The notes beneath the pieces were generated by a model. That model did not search any database and was not told the origin of the DNA. It worked only from the letters and a program-made list of their open reading frames with translations. Positions 8,422 to 15,038 of a DNA stretch of 36,894 nt are shown here, piece after piece. Position numbers and translations under genes: made by a program. Each line of letters opens with the position of its first letter. Position 1 is the first letter of the stretch. Source of the stretch: Ignavibacteria bacterium (GTDB lineage Bacteria; Bacteroidota; Ignavibacteria; Ignavibacteriales; SURF-24); contig JAAXKN010000010.1 of assembly GCA_025612375.1 (NCBI GenBank), positions 14,591 to 51,484 on the forward strand, in the 5' to 3' direction.

Positions 8422-8805
8422 TTAGTTTAGAATTTTCAGGCCTTTGGACTGAAGGAACTTATCAATTTCTTTTTCGGCAAAGAACCCTTCATGCCTGAAT
8501 ATCTCTTTGCCCGTTTCATCCAGAAAAACCTGAGTCGGTATGAGCTTTATGCCGTACTGCCGGCTGTATTTTTTCTGATCCTCTTTCCAGACGTCGTAGA
8601 AAACAACTTTTATCTGTCTGCCGTATTTTTTTTCAACTGATTTCATAACCGGCTGCATCTGTTTGCATGGTATGCATCTTACAGACCCGAGTTCCACGAA
8701 AGTTATCCGGGGCTTAAGCTCAGGAGAACTTTTCCCGCCCGGGCTCTGGGCATAATTTAATGAAAAGGCTAAGAGAGCAAGTATCAGGACAAAAGTCTTT
8801 TTCAT
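8422..8805 (-). CDS. Secreted thioredoxin-family protein
   Basis: The 127-residue protein opens with a signal peptide (MKKTFVLILALLAFSLNYAQ), so it should be periplasmic. The thioredoxin fold carries the active site CIPC (Cys44 and Cys47) in SVRCIPCKQM, and the cis-proline is seen in KLIPTQVF. AAGGAG lies just upstream of the ATG. It sits between a small CxxC protein and the CcdA homologue, so it is the likely acceptor of electrons from CcdA. Its final target could be metal-binding or sulfur-containing proteins in the envelope; this is inference. Confidence 0.92.
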   Translation of the reverse strand: MKKTFVLILALLAFSLNYAQSPGGKSSPELKPRITFVELGSVRCIPCKQMQPVMKSVEKKYGRQIKVVFYDVWKEDQKKYSRQYGIKLIPTQVFLDETGKEIFRHEGFFAEKEIDKFLQSKGLKILN

Positions 8806-8820
8806 TTTAATTCTCCTTAC

Positions 8821-9057
8821 TTAAGCTTGTTTTAACCATTGAAGGATCTGTTCACTTTTAGGAATTATACCGCTCGAAACGACTTTTTCGTTTACAACGA
8901 GGCCCGGCGTCATAAGGATACCGTATTTCATTATCTCCGGAATATCGGTTACTTTGACCACTTCGGCCTCAATATTATTTTTTTCAATTACATCTTTTAC
9001 TGACGATTCAAGATTTTTGCATCTTGCACAGCCCGTTCCAAGTACCTTTACAACCAT
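8821..9057 (-). CDS. Small thioredoxin-like redox-active disulfide protein (TM0996/MTH895 type)
   Basis: This 78-residue cytoplasmic protein has CARC (Cys10 and Cys13) near its N-terminus, in GTGCARCKN, and the thioredoxin cis-proline region LMTPGLVVN. Length and motifs match the small redox-active disulfide protein family found beside CcdA and arsenic genes in many bacteria. AGGAGATC precedes the ATG. It may reduce ArsC or pass electrons to CcdA; which of these holds cannot be read from the sequence. Confidence 0.88.
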   Translation of the reverse strand: MVVKVLGTGCARCKNLESSVKDVIEKNNIEAEVVKVTDIPEIMKYGILMTPGLVVNEKVVSSGIIPKSEQILQWLKQA

Positions 9058-9122
9058 TTTTGTGATCTCCTGTAATTATTAAGTCAAAAACAAATTCAAT
9101 ACTATATTTCCGTATTATCAAT

Positions 9123-10181
9123 TTAATAGACCAGATTAAACAGATAGCCTACAATGATTATTCCCAAAGCCACAACCCCGATAAATGTCAGGATAAGAGG
9201 AAGCTTTAATACTTTTTTAAGTATTATCGTTTCAGGAAGAGAAAGCCCGATTACAGACATCATAAATGCCAGTACAGTGCCAAGCGATGCCCCCTTTTCA
9301 AGAAGCGCCTGCACTATTGGAATTATTCCTGCGGCATTCGAGTACATCGGCACACCTATCATAACCGATAATGGCACCGACCACCAGGCACTTTTGCCCA
9401 TAAGGCCTGCCATAAAGTTTTCAGGCACATATCCGTGAATTCCGGCGCCTACGGCAATACCTAAAACTATATAGATCCAAACCTTCGATACAATTTCCCT
9501 TACAGCCTCAAAGCCTGAGGTAATCCTTTCTGTAAAAAGAGGCTTTGCCTCAGAGAGTTCAAGCTTCCCGGCTTTGACCTGATAGACCCAGTCCTCAACA
9601 TACCGTTCCAGCCTGAGGCGGCCTATTACGTAGCCTGAGAACATTGCAATTATGAGTCCTGTTGACATGTAAAGCAGGGCTGTCTGCCAGCCGAAGAGCC
9701 CGAACAAAAGCACCAGAGCGACCTCATTTATCATGGGAGCTGCAATCAGAAACGAGAATGTAACGCCAAGAGGAACGCCTGACTCTATAAAACCAAGGAA
9801 AAGCGGAATAGCCGAACAAGAGCAGAAAGGAGTTACAATACCCAGAATGCTGGCAAGAACGTTACCGGTAAAAAGGGATTTCCCCTCAAGCATCTTTCTT
9901 GTCCTTTCCGGCGAGAAGTACGTCCTTATTATACCCACGGCAAAAACAATCAGCACCAGAAGAAGCAAAACCTTGGGTACTTCATAAATGAAAAATCTGA
10001 CGGCTTCAGTAAGATGAGAGTCTCTGTTCATTAAAAGGACATTATATGTAATGAAACCGGTAAAGGATTCAAGGCTAAAGTATGCAAGAGCCCATAAGGG
10101 AAGAAGCACTATAAGCAGTATGGTGTTCTTTCTTCCTTCCTGTGCCGCTATTAATTGTTCCGCATTTTCCGCATTTTCCAC
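9123..10181 (-). CDS. arsP: ArsP-like permease (DUF318/YraQ family)
   Basis: The 352-residue membrane protein has about eight to ten spans and the family motif FCSCS at 119-123 (Cys120 and Cys122), in the sequence TPFCSCSAIP. Members include ArsP, which exports trivalent organoarsenicals such as methylarsenite, and related permeases of unknown substrate. The start codon is GTG with AGAGGTT upstream; no ATG lies close by. It follows arsM after 91 bases that include a strong hairpin. A neighbouring methyltransferase makes methylarsenite a plausible substrate. Confidence 0.82.
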   Translation of the reverse strand: MENAENAEQLIAAQEGRKNTILLIVLLPLWALAYFSLESFTGFITYNVLLMNRDSHLTEAVRFFIYEVPKVLLLLVLIVFAVGIIRTYFSPERTRKMLEGKSLFTGNVLASILGIVTPFCSCSAIPLFLGFIESGVPLGVTFSFLIAAPMINEVALVLLFGLFGWQTALLYMSTGLIIAMFSGYVIGRLRLERYVEDWVYQVKAGKLELSEAKPLFTERITSGFEAVREIVSKVWIYIVLGIAVGAGIHGYVPENFMAGLMGKSAWWSVPLSVMIGVPMYSNAAGIIPIVQALLEKGASLGTVLAFMMSVIGLSLPETIILKKVLKLPLILTFIGVVALGIIIVGYLFNLVY

Positions 10182-10231
10182 GTTTTTAACCTCTTTGGTC
10201 TATAAAGTAATGTCTGCCAGGTACAGTCACC

Positions 10232-10265
10232 TAAGGCCGGGGGATTAACCTCTCACCCGGCCTTA
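10232..10265. repeat. Perfect ten-base stem-loop between arsM and the ArsP-like gene
   Basis: TAAGGCCGGG (10232-10241) and CCCGGCCTTA (10256-10265) are perfect complements with a 14-base loop. It lies inside the island's transcript, eight bases after the arsM stop. No T-run follows on the minus strand, so a partial terminator, mRNA-stability or processing element is more likely than a full stop. Confidence 0.7.
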
Positions 10266-10272
10266 AGCCCTT

Positions 10273-11118
10273 TTAATTTATCTTTTTGTAACCAACAACC
10301 GTTATGCTAAATATGCCCTTTTCTCCCGAACTGAACGACTTTGCTTCCTCTTCCGGCATATACTTCATAAGAGTTTCCAAAGGAAGATCAATAATTTTGG
10401 ATTTTTTGATCTCAACATCAGTAAACCCGGCTTGGGATATTTTGCTTAAGTAATCCTCCTGCCTTAGGGCTCCCGCCACGCAGCCGGCGTACATTGCAGC
10501 CGACTGCCTTAAGGCTTCGGGGAGCTCCCCTTTTAATACGATGTCAGAGACGCAGAAGTGGCCGCCGGGTTTAATTATCCTGTACATCTCGCTGAATGCT
10601 TTCTTCTTATCCGGAACAAGGTTAAGCACGCAGTTGCTTACAACTACGTCTGCAGTGTTGTCTTCGAGCGGCATATCTTCAATTTCACCCAGGTAAAACT
10701 CAACATTCTTAACGCCCAGCTTTTCTTTGTTTTTATTTGCCTTGGCGATCATTTCAGACGTCATATCGAGGCCAATAACCCTTCCTTTCTCACCTGCAAT
10801 TGATCTGGCAATAAAGACGTCGTTGCCGGCGCCTGAACCCAGGTCCACTACCGTATCCCCTTCTTTTATTGCGGCAAACTGTGTGGGCAGGCCGCAGCCC
10901 AAATTTAAGTCGGCCTCAGGAACATAACCCTGAAGGTGTATATAGTCATCGCTCATTATAGTATAATTAACATCATCTGACGAACCTGAGCAGCATGAGA
11001 TCTGTACCGGCTCAGATGCTGAAGAGCAGCAGCAGGACTTTGCCGGTTTATCGGACTGGACGGCTATCTGACCGTACTTCTCTTTTACCATTTCTTTTAA
11101 CTCTTTTTCGTTATCCAT
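10273..11118 (-). CDS. arsM: Arsenite S-adenosylmethionine methyltransferase
   Basis: This enzyme methylates arsenite with S-adenosylmethionine. The 281-residue protein has the SAM-binding motif VDLGSGAGND (91-100) and the three catalytic cysteines expected of ArsM: Cys75 in NLGCG, Cys163 in VSNCVLNLVP and Cys213 in YAGCVAGAL. The N-terminal stretch holds two further clusters, Cys29-31 and Cys42-43, which could pre-bind arsenic. AGGAGG lies upstream of the ATG. It starts 24 bases after the ACR3 gene, so it belongs to the same transcript. Confidence 0.96.
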   Translation of the reverse strand: MDNEKELKEMVKEKYGQIAVQSDKPAKSCCCSSASEPVQISCCSGSSDDVNYTIMSDDYIHLQGYVPEADLNLGCGLPTQFAAIKEGDTVVDLGSGAGNDVFIARSIAGEKGRVIGLDMTSEMIAKANKNKEKLGVKNVEFYLGEIEDMPLEDNTADVVVSNCVLNLVPDKKKAFSEMYRIIKPGGHFCVSDIVLKGELPEALRQSAAMYAGCVAGALRQEDYLSKISQAGFTDVEIKKSKIIDLPLETLMKYMPEEEAKSFSSGEKGIFSITVVGYKKIN

Positions 11119-11142
11119 AGAGCAAAACCTCCTTTATATTTA

Positions 11143-12219
11143 TTATTGAGCAACTGTACTAAGTTCATTCTGCTTTTCAGATGCAAAGTATTTCCTCCTG
11201 ATCCAAAATGCCACGTTTACCAGGCTTATGAGCACCGGCACTTCCACCAGGGGGCCAATAACGGCAGCAAATGCCTCCCCTGAATTTATGCCGAAAACTG
11301 CAATTGCAACGGCAATTGCCAGCTCAAAATTGTTGCTTGCAGCCGTAAACGACAGTGTTGCTGCTTTTGAGTAAGAGGCGCCTGCCTTTTTCCCCAAAAA
11401 GAATGAGACCGTAAACATAATTACAAAATAAAATACCAGCGGGAGCGCTATTCTTACGACGTCCAGTGGAATTTTTACTATATATTCCCCTTTAAGCGAA
11501 AACATAACGAAAATTGTAAAGAGCAGAGCAACGAGTGTAACCGGGCTGACTTTTGGAATAAACACCTTCTCATACCACTCTTTTCCTTTTACCCTTAGCA
11601 TCAGAAAGCGCGTTATCATGCCGCCTAAAAACGGGATTCCGAGATAAATAAATACGCTCTTTGCAATCTGTGCTATCGTTATATCCACGGCAAACGTCCT
11701 CAGGCCCAGCCATGATGGAATAATTGTCAGGAATACATAGGCATAGACTGAGAAGAACAGAACCTGGAATATTGAATTGAAAGCCACAAGTCCTGCGCAA
11801 TATTCAGTATCCCCCTTTGCAAGCTCGTTCCAGACGATCACCATTGCAATGCATCTTGCAAGGCCGATTAGTATCAGGCCCGCCATGTATTCAGGATAAT
11901 TCTGAAGGAATATGACTGCAAGAAGAAACATAAGTATTGGTCCTATTATCCAGTTCTGTATGAGAGACAAGGACAATACCTTAAGGTTCCTGAACACGTC
12001 GGGCAGTTCCTCGTACTTCACCTTTGCCAGAGGCGGATACATCATCAGAATAAGCCCTGCGGCAATAGGAATATTTGTTGTCCCGCTTTGGAAGCTGTTC
12101 CAGAAGCTTACAATTCCAGGGAAAAGGTATCCTGAAAATACGCCCATAATCATTGCAAGGAATATCCAGAGCGTTAAATAGCGGTCAAGAAATGAAAGTC
12201 TTTTTGTTAAACTTCCCAT
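11143..12219 (-). CDS. acr3: ACR3-family arsenite efflux transporter
   Basis: The 358-residue inner-membrane protein has about ten spans and pumps arsenite out of the cell, driven by the membrane potential. The family signature [19 protein letters not shown], with its conserved cysteine, is visible, as is the downstream [18 protein letters not shown] helix. GGAG precedes the ATG. It lies 38 bases after the SO_0444-type permease and 24 bases before arsM. There is no arsA or arsD, so the pump should work without an ATPase. Confidence 0.96.
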   Translation of the reverse strand: MGSLTKRLSFLDRYLTLWIFLAMIMGVFSGYLFPGIVSFWNSFQSGTTNIPIAAGLILMMYPPLAKVKYEELPDVFRNLKVLSLSLIQNWIIGPILMFLLAVIFLQNYPEYMAGLILIGLARCIAMVIVWNELAKGDTEYCAGLVAFNSIFQVLFFSVYAYVFLTIIPSWLGLRTFAVDITIAQIAKSVFIYLGIPFLGGMITRFLMLRVKGKEWYEKVFIPKVSPVTLVALLFTIFVMFSLKGEYIVKIPLDVVRIALPLVFYFVIMFTVSFFLGKKAGASYSKAATLSFTAASNNFELAIAVAIAVFGINSGEAFAAVIGPLVEVPVLISLVNVAFWIRRKYFASEKQNELSTVAQ

Positions 12220-12257
12220 TTTAGTATTTCTCCAATTAAACTAATCCTTTAGAAATC

Positions 12258-13400
12258 TTACATCGCCGGGTAAACTGCGTAATAAAGTAAACCGCTCAAA
12301 ATTGCAAAGGCCAGAGTAAAGCCAACATACAGGAAGAATACCTTTCTGTTTGCCAGATTCCATACTGCAGCCATTGCGGGAATTGTGGTTGTAGGCCCCG
12401 AGATCAGAAATGCCAATCCCGCAGCCGGAGCCATTCCCTTGCTTATCAGGCCTCCTACCAATGCAAGTGCCGGCATTGTGCTGGTATAGACCGGAACGCC
12501 GGCAACGGCGGCCATAATAATTGAAACGAAACTGTTCCCTCCCAGAAATGATGCTAAAACACTTTCCGGGATGTATAGAACTATTAAGGCTTCAAGGAAA
12601 TAGGCCAGGATCATAAATTTTACCACCATTAAGGCAGAGCTGAAAGCCTCTGTGGCGAGCTTTTTTATGAATCTTTTTTCAGGCGTTTTCACTGCTTCGG
12701 ATGAACTGACTTCGGGAATGCAGCCGCAGCCTGAAGCCTGAGCTATGCATTGACACCCGCAGGCCGGGACCTGGAATGCACTAATAACCGGGGCTGCACT
12801 ATTACACCCGCATACGTCAGACCGCCTGCTGTTTTCAGCAAAAGCCAGAGAGCTTTCAAGCTGAGTATTCCCTGGGGTAAAATATTTTTTTATCATGGCA
12901 TAGCACTCTTTTACCGGCTTCCAACTCTCCTTTGAAGGAGAATAGGTATGCGCTTTTAGTGTTGCTTCCTCTGTTATCCACCCTCTTTTTACAAGAAGAT
13001 GCGTAATCAGGCCTGACATAAAACTCATTGCAAATGCGGAGCCTATTCTCCAGATTGCCATTTGCCAGCCGAGCATTGAAACGCTTAGGAAAAACATTTC
13101 CGGATCCATTGACGGCGAAGCCAGCCAGAAAGACATTACAGGTGCTATAGGCACGCCTCCAATCAAAAGAGAAGCTACAACCGGAATTACACTGCATGAG
13201 CAAAATGGACTGAAAGCCCCGACAACTGTTGAGAGCAATATTGAAATAAGGGGCGACCTGTTGAACGCCTTACCAATATATTTGGATGCGCCCGACATTT
13301 TTACCAGTACGGCAAAAGGAACTGATATCAGCAGGTATGGCCACACGTGTATTATGCTTTGCCAGATAAATCCAGCTATTTTAAATAATTCAATGAACAT
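12258..13400 (-). CDS. SO_0444-type Cu/Zn efflux or ArsP-like permease with cysteine-rich loop
   Basis: The 380-residue membrane protein belongs to the same broad permease family as ArsP. It has SPFCSCSVIP at about 64-73, with CSCS at 67-70. Between its two membrane halves lies a polar loop of about 80 residues with seven cysteines at 197, 199, 214, 216, 218, 225 and 227, arranged as CGC, CGCQC and CGC. Such a loop is typical of the SO_0444 Cu/Zn efflux group. The second ATG (13400) is chosen because GGAGG sits six bases upstream of it and overlaps the first ATG (13412). Substrate may be arsenite, copper or zinc; ars context favours arsenic species but does not prove it. Confidence 0.83.
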   Translation of the reverse strand: MFIELFKIAGFIWQSIIHVWPYLLISVPFAVLVKMSGASKYIGKAFNRSPLISILLSTVVGAFSPFCSCSVIPVVASLLIGGVPIAPVMSFWLASPSMDPEMFFLSVSMLGWQMAIWRIGSAFAMSFMSGLITHLLVKRGWITEEATLKAHTYSPSKESWKPVKECYAMIKKYFTPGNTQLESSLAFAENSRRSDVCGCNSAAPVISAFQVPACGCQCIAQASGCGCIPEVSSSEAVKTPEKRFIKKLATEAFSSALMVVKFMILAYFLEALIVLYIPESVLASFLGGNSFVSIIMAAVAGVPVYTSTMPALALVGGLISKGMAPAAGLAFLISGPTTTIPAMAAVWNLANRKVFFLYVGFTLAFAILSGLLYYAVYPAM

Positions 13401-13425
13401 GATTTCCTCCATCTAATTTTTTTGA

Positions 13426-13441
13426 TCTACTGATAAGTAGA
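13426..13441. promoter_or_regulatory. Perfect 16-base inverted repeat upstream of the cysteine-rich permease
   Basis: TCTACT (13426-13431) and AGTAGA (13436-13441) are perfect inverted arms around GATA. The element lies 25 bases upstream of the permease start and about 50 bases after the sigma-factor stop, next to an A/T-rich run. It may be an operator or a short hairpin. Its arms differ from the TTTCG/CGAAA repeats before arsR and arsC. Confidence 0.5.
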
Positions 13442-13489
13442 CGGAGGATGCGAAAAAAGGACGCAAACTTTTTTACAGTTTTTTTGACT

Positions 13490-14044
13490 TTATGTTTTTA
13501 CTTTAGGACAGCAGCAGCAGACTTTGCAGTAATCTATTACTGTCCCATATTTATCAAATTCAAAATGGCAGCACTGAAGCAGCAGATCCCTCAGCATTTT
13601 CCTGGCCCGCTGCACACGGCTTTTGGCTCCTGTAAGCGATATATTCATCCTTAAAGCAAGTTCTTTCTGCGTCAGTCCATGGTATTCGGTAAGCAGAATT
13701 GCATCGCGGTAAATCTGCGGCAGCTCTTCAACCATATCAAATAATCCAAGGCTTGCCTTTCTGTGCGCATCATCTTCTTCATCACCTTCTTCAGAGGCGG
13801 CATGGCTGTCTTCAATTTCCACATACTGCTTTCTTTTTCTGTAGTAGTCTATGATGGCATTTCTTGTTATCTGAAATACCCAGCTTTCCAGTTTTGAAGT
13901 ATCCTTCAGAGATGCAATGCTGCTGTGTATCTTTATGAAAACGTCGTGAAGTATATCCTCGGCAGCCGCCTCATTGCCAACACGGCTGAAAATAAAATAC
14001 TTCAGCTGTTTACCAAGTCTATTATACAACTGTTCAGTAATCAT
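13490..14044 (-). CDS. sigZ: SigZ-like ECF RNA polymerase sigma factor with cysteine-rich tail
   Basis: The 184-residue protein has sigma region 2 (about 10-75, with ILHDVFIKIH and DYYRKRKQ) and region 4 (about 105-155, with helix-turn-helix LTQKELALRMNISLTGAKSR). The acidic linker (75-95) is rich in Glu and Asp. The C-terminal tail has Cys158-159, Cys173 and Cys176-179, the last four in a row, as in SigZ-type factors. Its ATG overlaps the arsC stop by one base (TAATG), so the two are translationally coupled. No separate anti-sigma gene is visible in the island. The tail may sense arsenite or thiol state; this is inference. Confidence 0.88.
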   Translation of the reverse strand: MITEQLYNRLGKQLKYFIFSRVGNEAAAEDILHDVFIKIHSSIASLKDTSKLESWVFQITRNAIIDYYRKRKQYVEIEDSHAASEEGDEEDDAHRKASLGLFDMVEELPQIYRDAILLTEYHGLTQKELALRMNISLTGAKSRVQRARKMLRDLLLQCCHFEFDKYGTVIDYCKVCCCCPKVKT

Positions 14045-14463
14045 TATTTAATTCCGGAGTAGAATTCAAGGAATTTATGACTTATTTCATCTCTTATTCT
14101 TCTGAATTCACTCAATATCTCCTCCTCATTACCCTGTGCACCAGCCGGGTCATCAAAGCCAATGTGGAGCCTTTGGCCTACGCGTCCTGTAAAGACCGGG
14201 CAGGTTTCACGGGCATTATCGCATACGGTTATGACATAATCAAAATGCTTGTCTGCAAATTCGTTTACATCTTTCGGATGTCCTTTGCTGATATCAATTC
14301 CCTTTTCAGCCATTACCTTTATGGCATTCGGGTTAATACCCGAAGAAGGTTTTGTACCGGCAGAATAGACTTCCAGTTCTGTGTCAAATGCTTTCAGGAA
14401 ACCCTCAGCCATCTGGCTGCGGCAGGAGTTTCCCGTGCAAAGTATTAGAATCCTTTTCTTCAT
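14044..14463 (-). CDS. arsC: Arsenate reductase, thioredoxin-coupled (LMW phosphatase type)
   Basis: The 139-residue cytoplasmic enzyme reduces arsenate to arsenite. It has the P-loop CTGNSCRS beginning at Cys9, which supplies the nucleophile, and a resolving pair in VCDNARETCPVF. FDDPAGA carries the general acid Asp. This pattern is that of the thioredoxin-dependent ArsC, so the island's CxxC proteins are candidate electron donors. The ATG at 14463 is chosen because AAGGGA sits just upstream; an ATG 12 bases further out is the alternative. It is coupled to the sigma-factor gene through TAATG. Confidence 0.96.
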   Translation of the reverse strand: MKKRILILCTGNSCRSQMAEGFLKAFDTELEVYSAGTKPSSGINPNAIKVMAEKGIDISKGHPKDVNEFADKHFDYVITVCDNARETCPVFTGRVGQRLHIGFDDPAGAQGNEEEILSEFRRIRDEISHKFLEFYSGIK

Positions 14464-14486
14464 AGTTCCCTTCATTGCCCCGGATT

Positions 14487-14506
14487 ATTTCGCTTTTAGC
14501 CGAAAT
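14487..14506. promoter_or_regulatory. Probable ArsR operator between arsR and arsC
   Basis: ATTTCG (14487-14492) and CGAAAT (14501-14506) are perfect inverted arms with an eight-base spacer. The same core and spacing occur in the arsR promoter. The element lies 24 bases upstream of the arsC ATG, so ArsR could adjust arsC independently of arsR. Confidence 0.6.
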
Positions 14507-14522
14507 ATTGTTTAATTTTTTT

Positions 14523-14885
14523 TTAACCGCAGCACAGTTTATTACGGTCAACAGTTATAACCTTCTCGGAATCGATGTCCAGGGTTTTGTCGCTGCTTAG
14601 CCAGAACGGGAGCATTGAGAGTAAAGATGCCACCGTAGGGTCAGAGATACGTGGATTAATCATATAATTAACCCATTTCCCTTCTTTTTCTCCCGCTATA
14701 AATCCCGCTGTTTCCAGCGTTTTCAGATGCTCTGAGACCGTTGAGGGTGCGAGATCCAGCACTGCAGTGATTTCACATACGCAGAGTTTTTTCCCCTGAA
14801 GCATCCTTATTATTCTCAGCCTGTTGGGATCTGAAAGTGCCTTAAAGAGCCTGGCTTTTTCTTCTAAAATCATATTGTCTTTCAT
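14523..14885 (-). CDS. arsR: ArsR-family metalloregulatory repressor
   Basis: The 120-residue winged-helix protein fits ArsR/SmtB. It has ALSDPNRLRIIRML (about 16-29), the metal-binding pair Cys35 and Cys37 in KLCVCEI, and recognition helix LAPSTVSEHLKTLETAGF. A second pair, Cys118-Cys119, lies at the extreme C-terminus (LCCG). Arsenite binding at the cysteines would release it from DNA. It is the first gene of the island and has its own promoter with an overlapping operator. Confidence 0.95.
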   Translation of the reverse strand: MKDNMILEEKARLFKALSDPNRLRIIRMLQGKKLCVCEITAVLDLAPSTVSEHLKTLETAGFIAGEKEGKWVNYMINPRISDPTVASLLSMLPFWLSSDKTLDIDSEKVITVDRNKLCCG

Positions 14886-14889
14886 TTCG

Positions 14890-14907
14890 TTTCGTTATAT
14901 ACCGAAA
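14890..14907. promoter_or_regulatory. ArsR operator overlapping the arsR promoter
   Basis: TTTCG (14890-14894) and CGAAA (14903-14907) are inverted arms with an eight-base spacer, matching the element before arsC. A direct copy of TTTCG stands at 14885-14889. The repeat overlaps the -10 box, so a bound repressor would block polymerase. Confidence 0.65.
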
Positions 14908-14934
14908 TATATGGCGGCAGAATTTAATTGTCAA
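14906..14934 (-). promoter_or_regulatory. Sigma70-like promoter of the arsenic island
   Basis: On the minus strand TTGACA (14929-14934, perfect -35) is followed after exactly 17 bases by TATATT (14906-14911, five of six -10 consensus). Transcription would start near 14899, about 14 bases before the arsR ATG. The leader is therefore short and carries the operator. Confidence 0.78.
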
Positions 14935-14994
14935 GTAACCGTGCATTATTTATGGATTTTAAGATTTATGTATGGAGGCAGTAAATGACAGAGA

Positions 14995-15022
14995 AACCCG
15001 GTGCTCCAGAGTGCACCGGGTT
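14995..15022 (-). terminator. Terminator-like hairpin after the chitinase gene
   Basis: AACCCGGTGC (14995-15004) and GCACCGGGTT (15013-15022) form a perfect ten-base GC-rich stem with an eight-base loop. It sits 16 bases past the chitinase stop. The T-run behind it is weak (TTTCTCTGT), so efficiency is uncertain, but it separates chitinase transcription from the arsR promoter. Confidence 0.75.
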
Positions 15023-15038
15023 ATATTCTTTTGAAGAA

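Noticed and set aside
9123-10181. Reading the ArsP-like gene as arsB
   Set aside because: It has the FCSCS permease motif and lacks ArsB or ACR3 signatures; the ACR3 gene is at 11143-12219.
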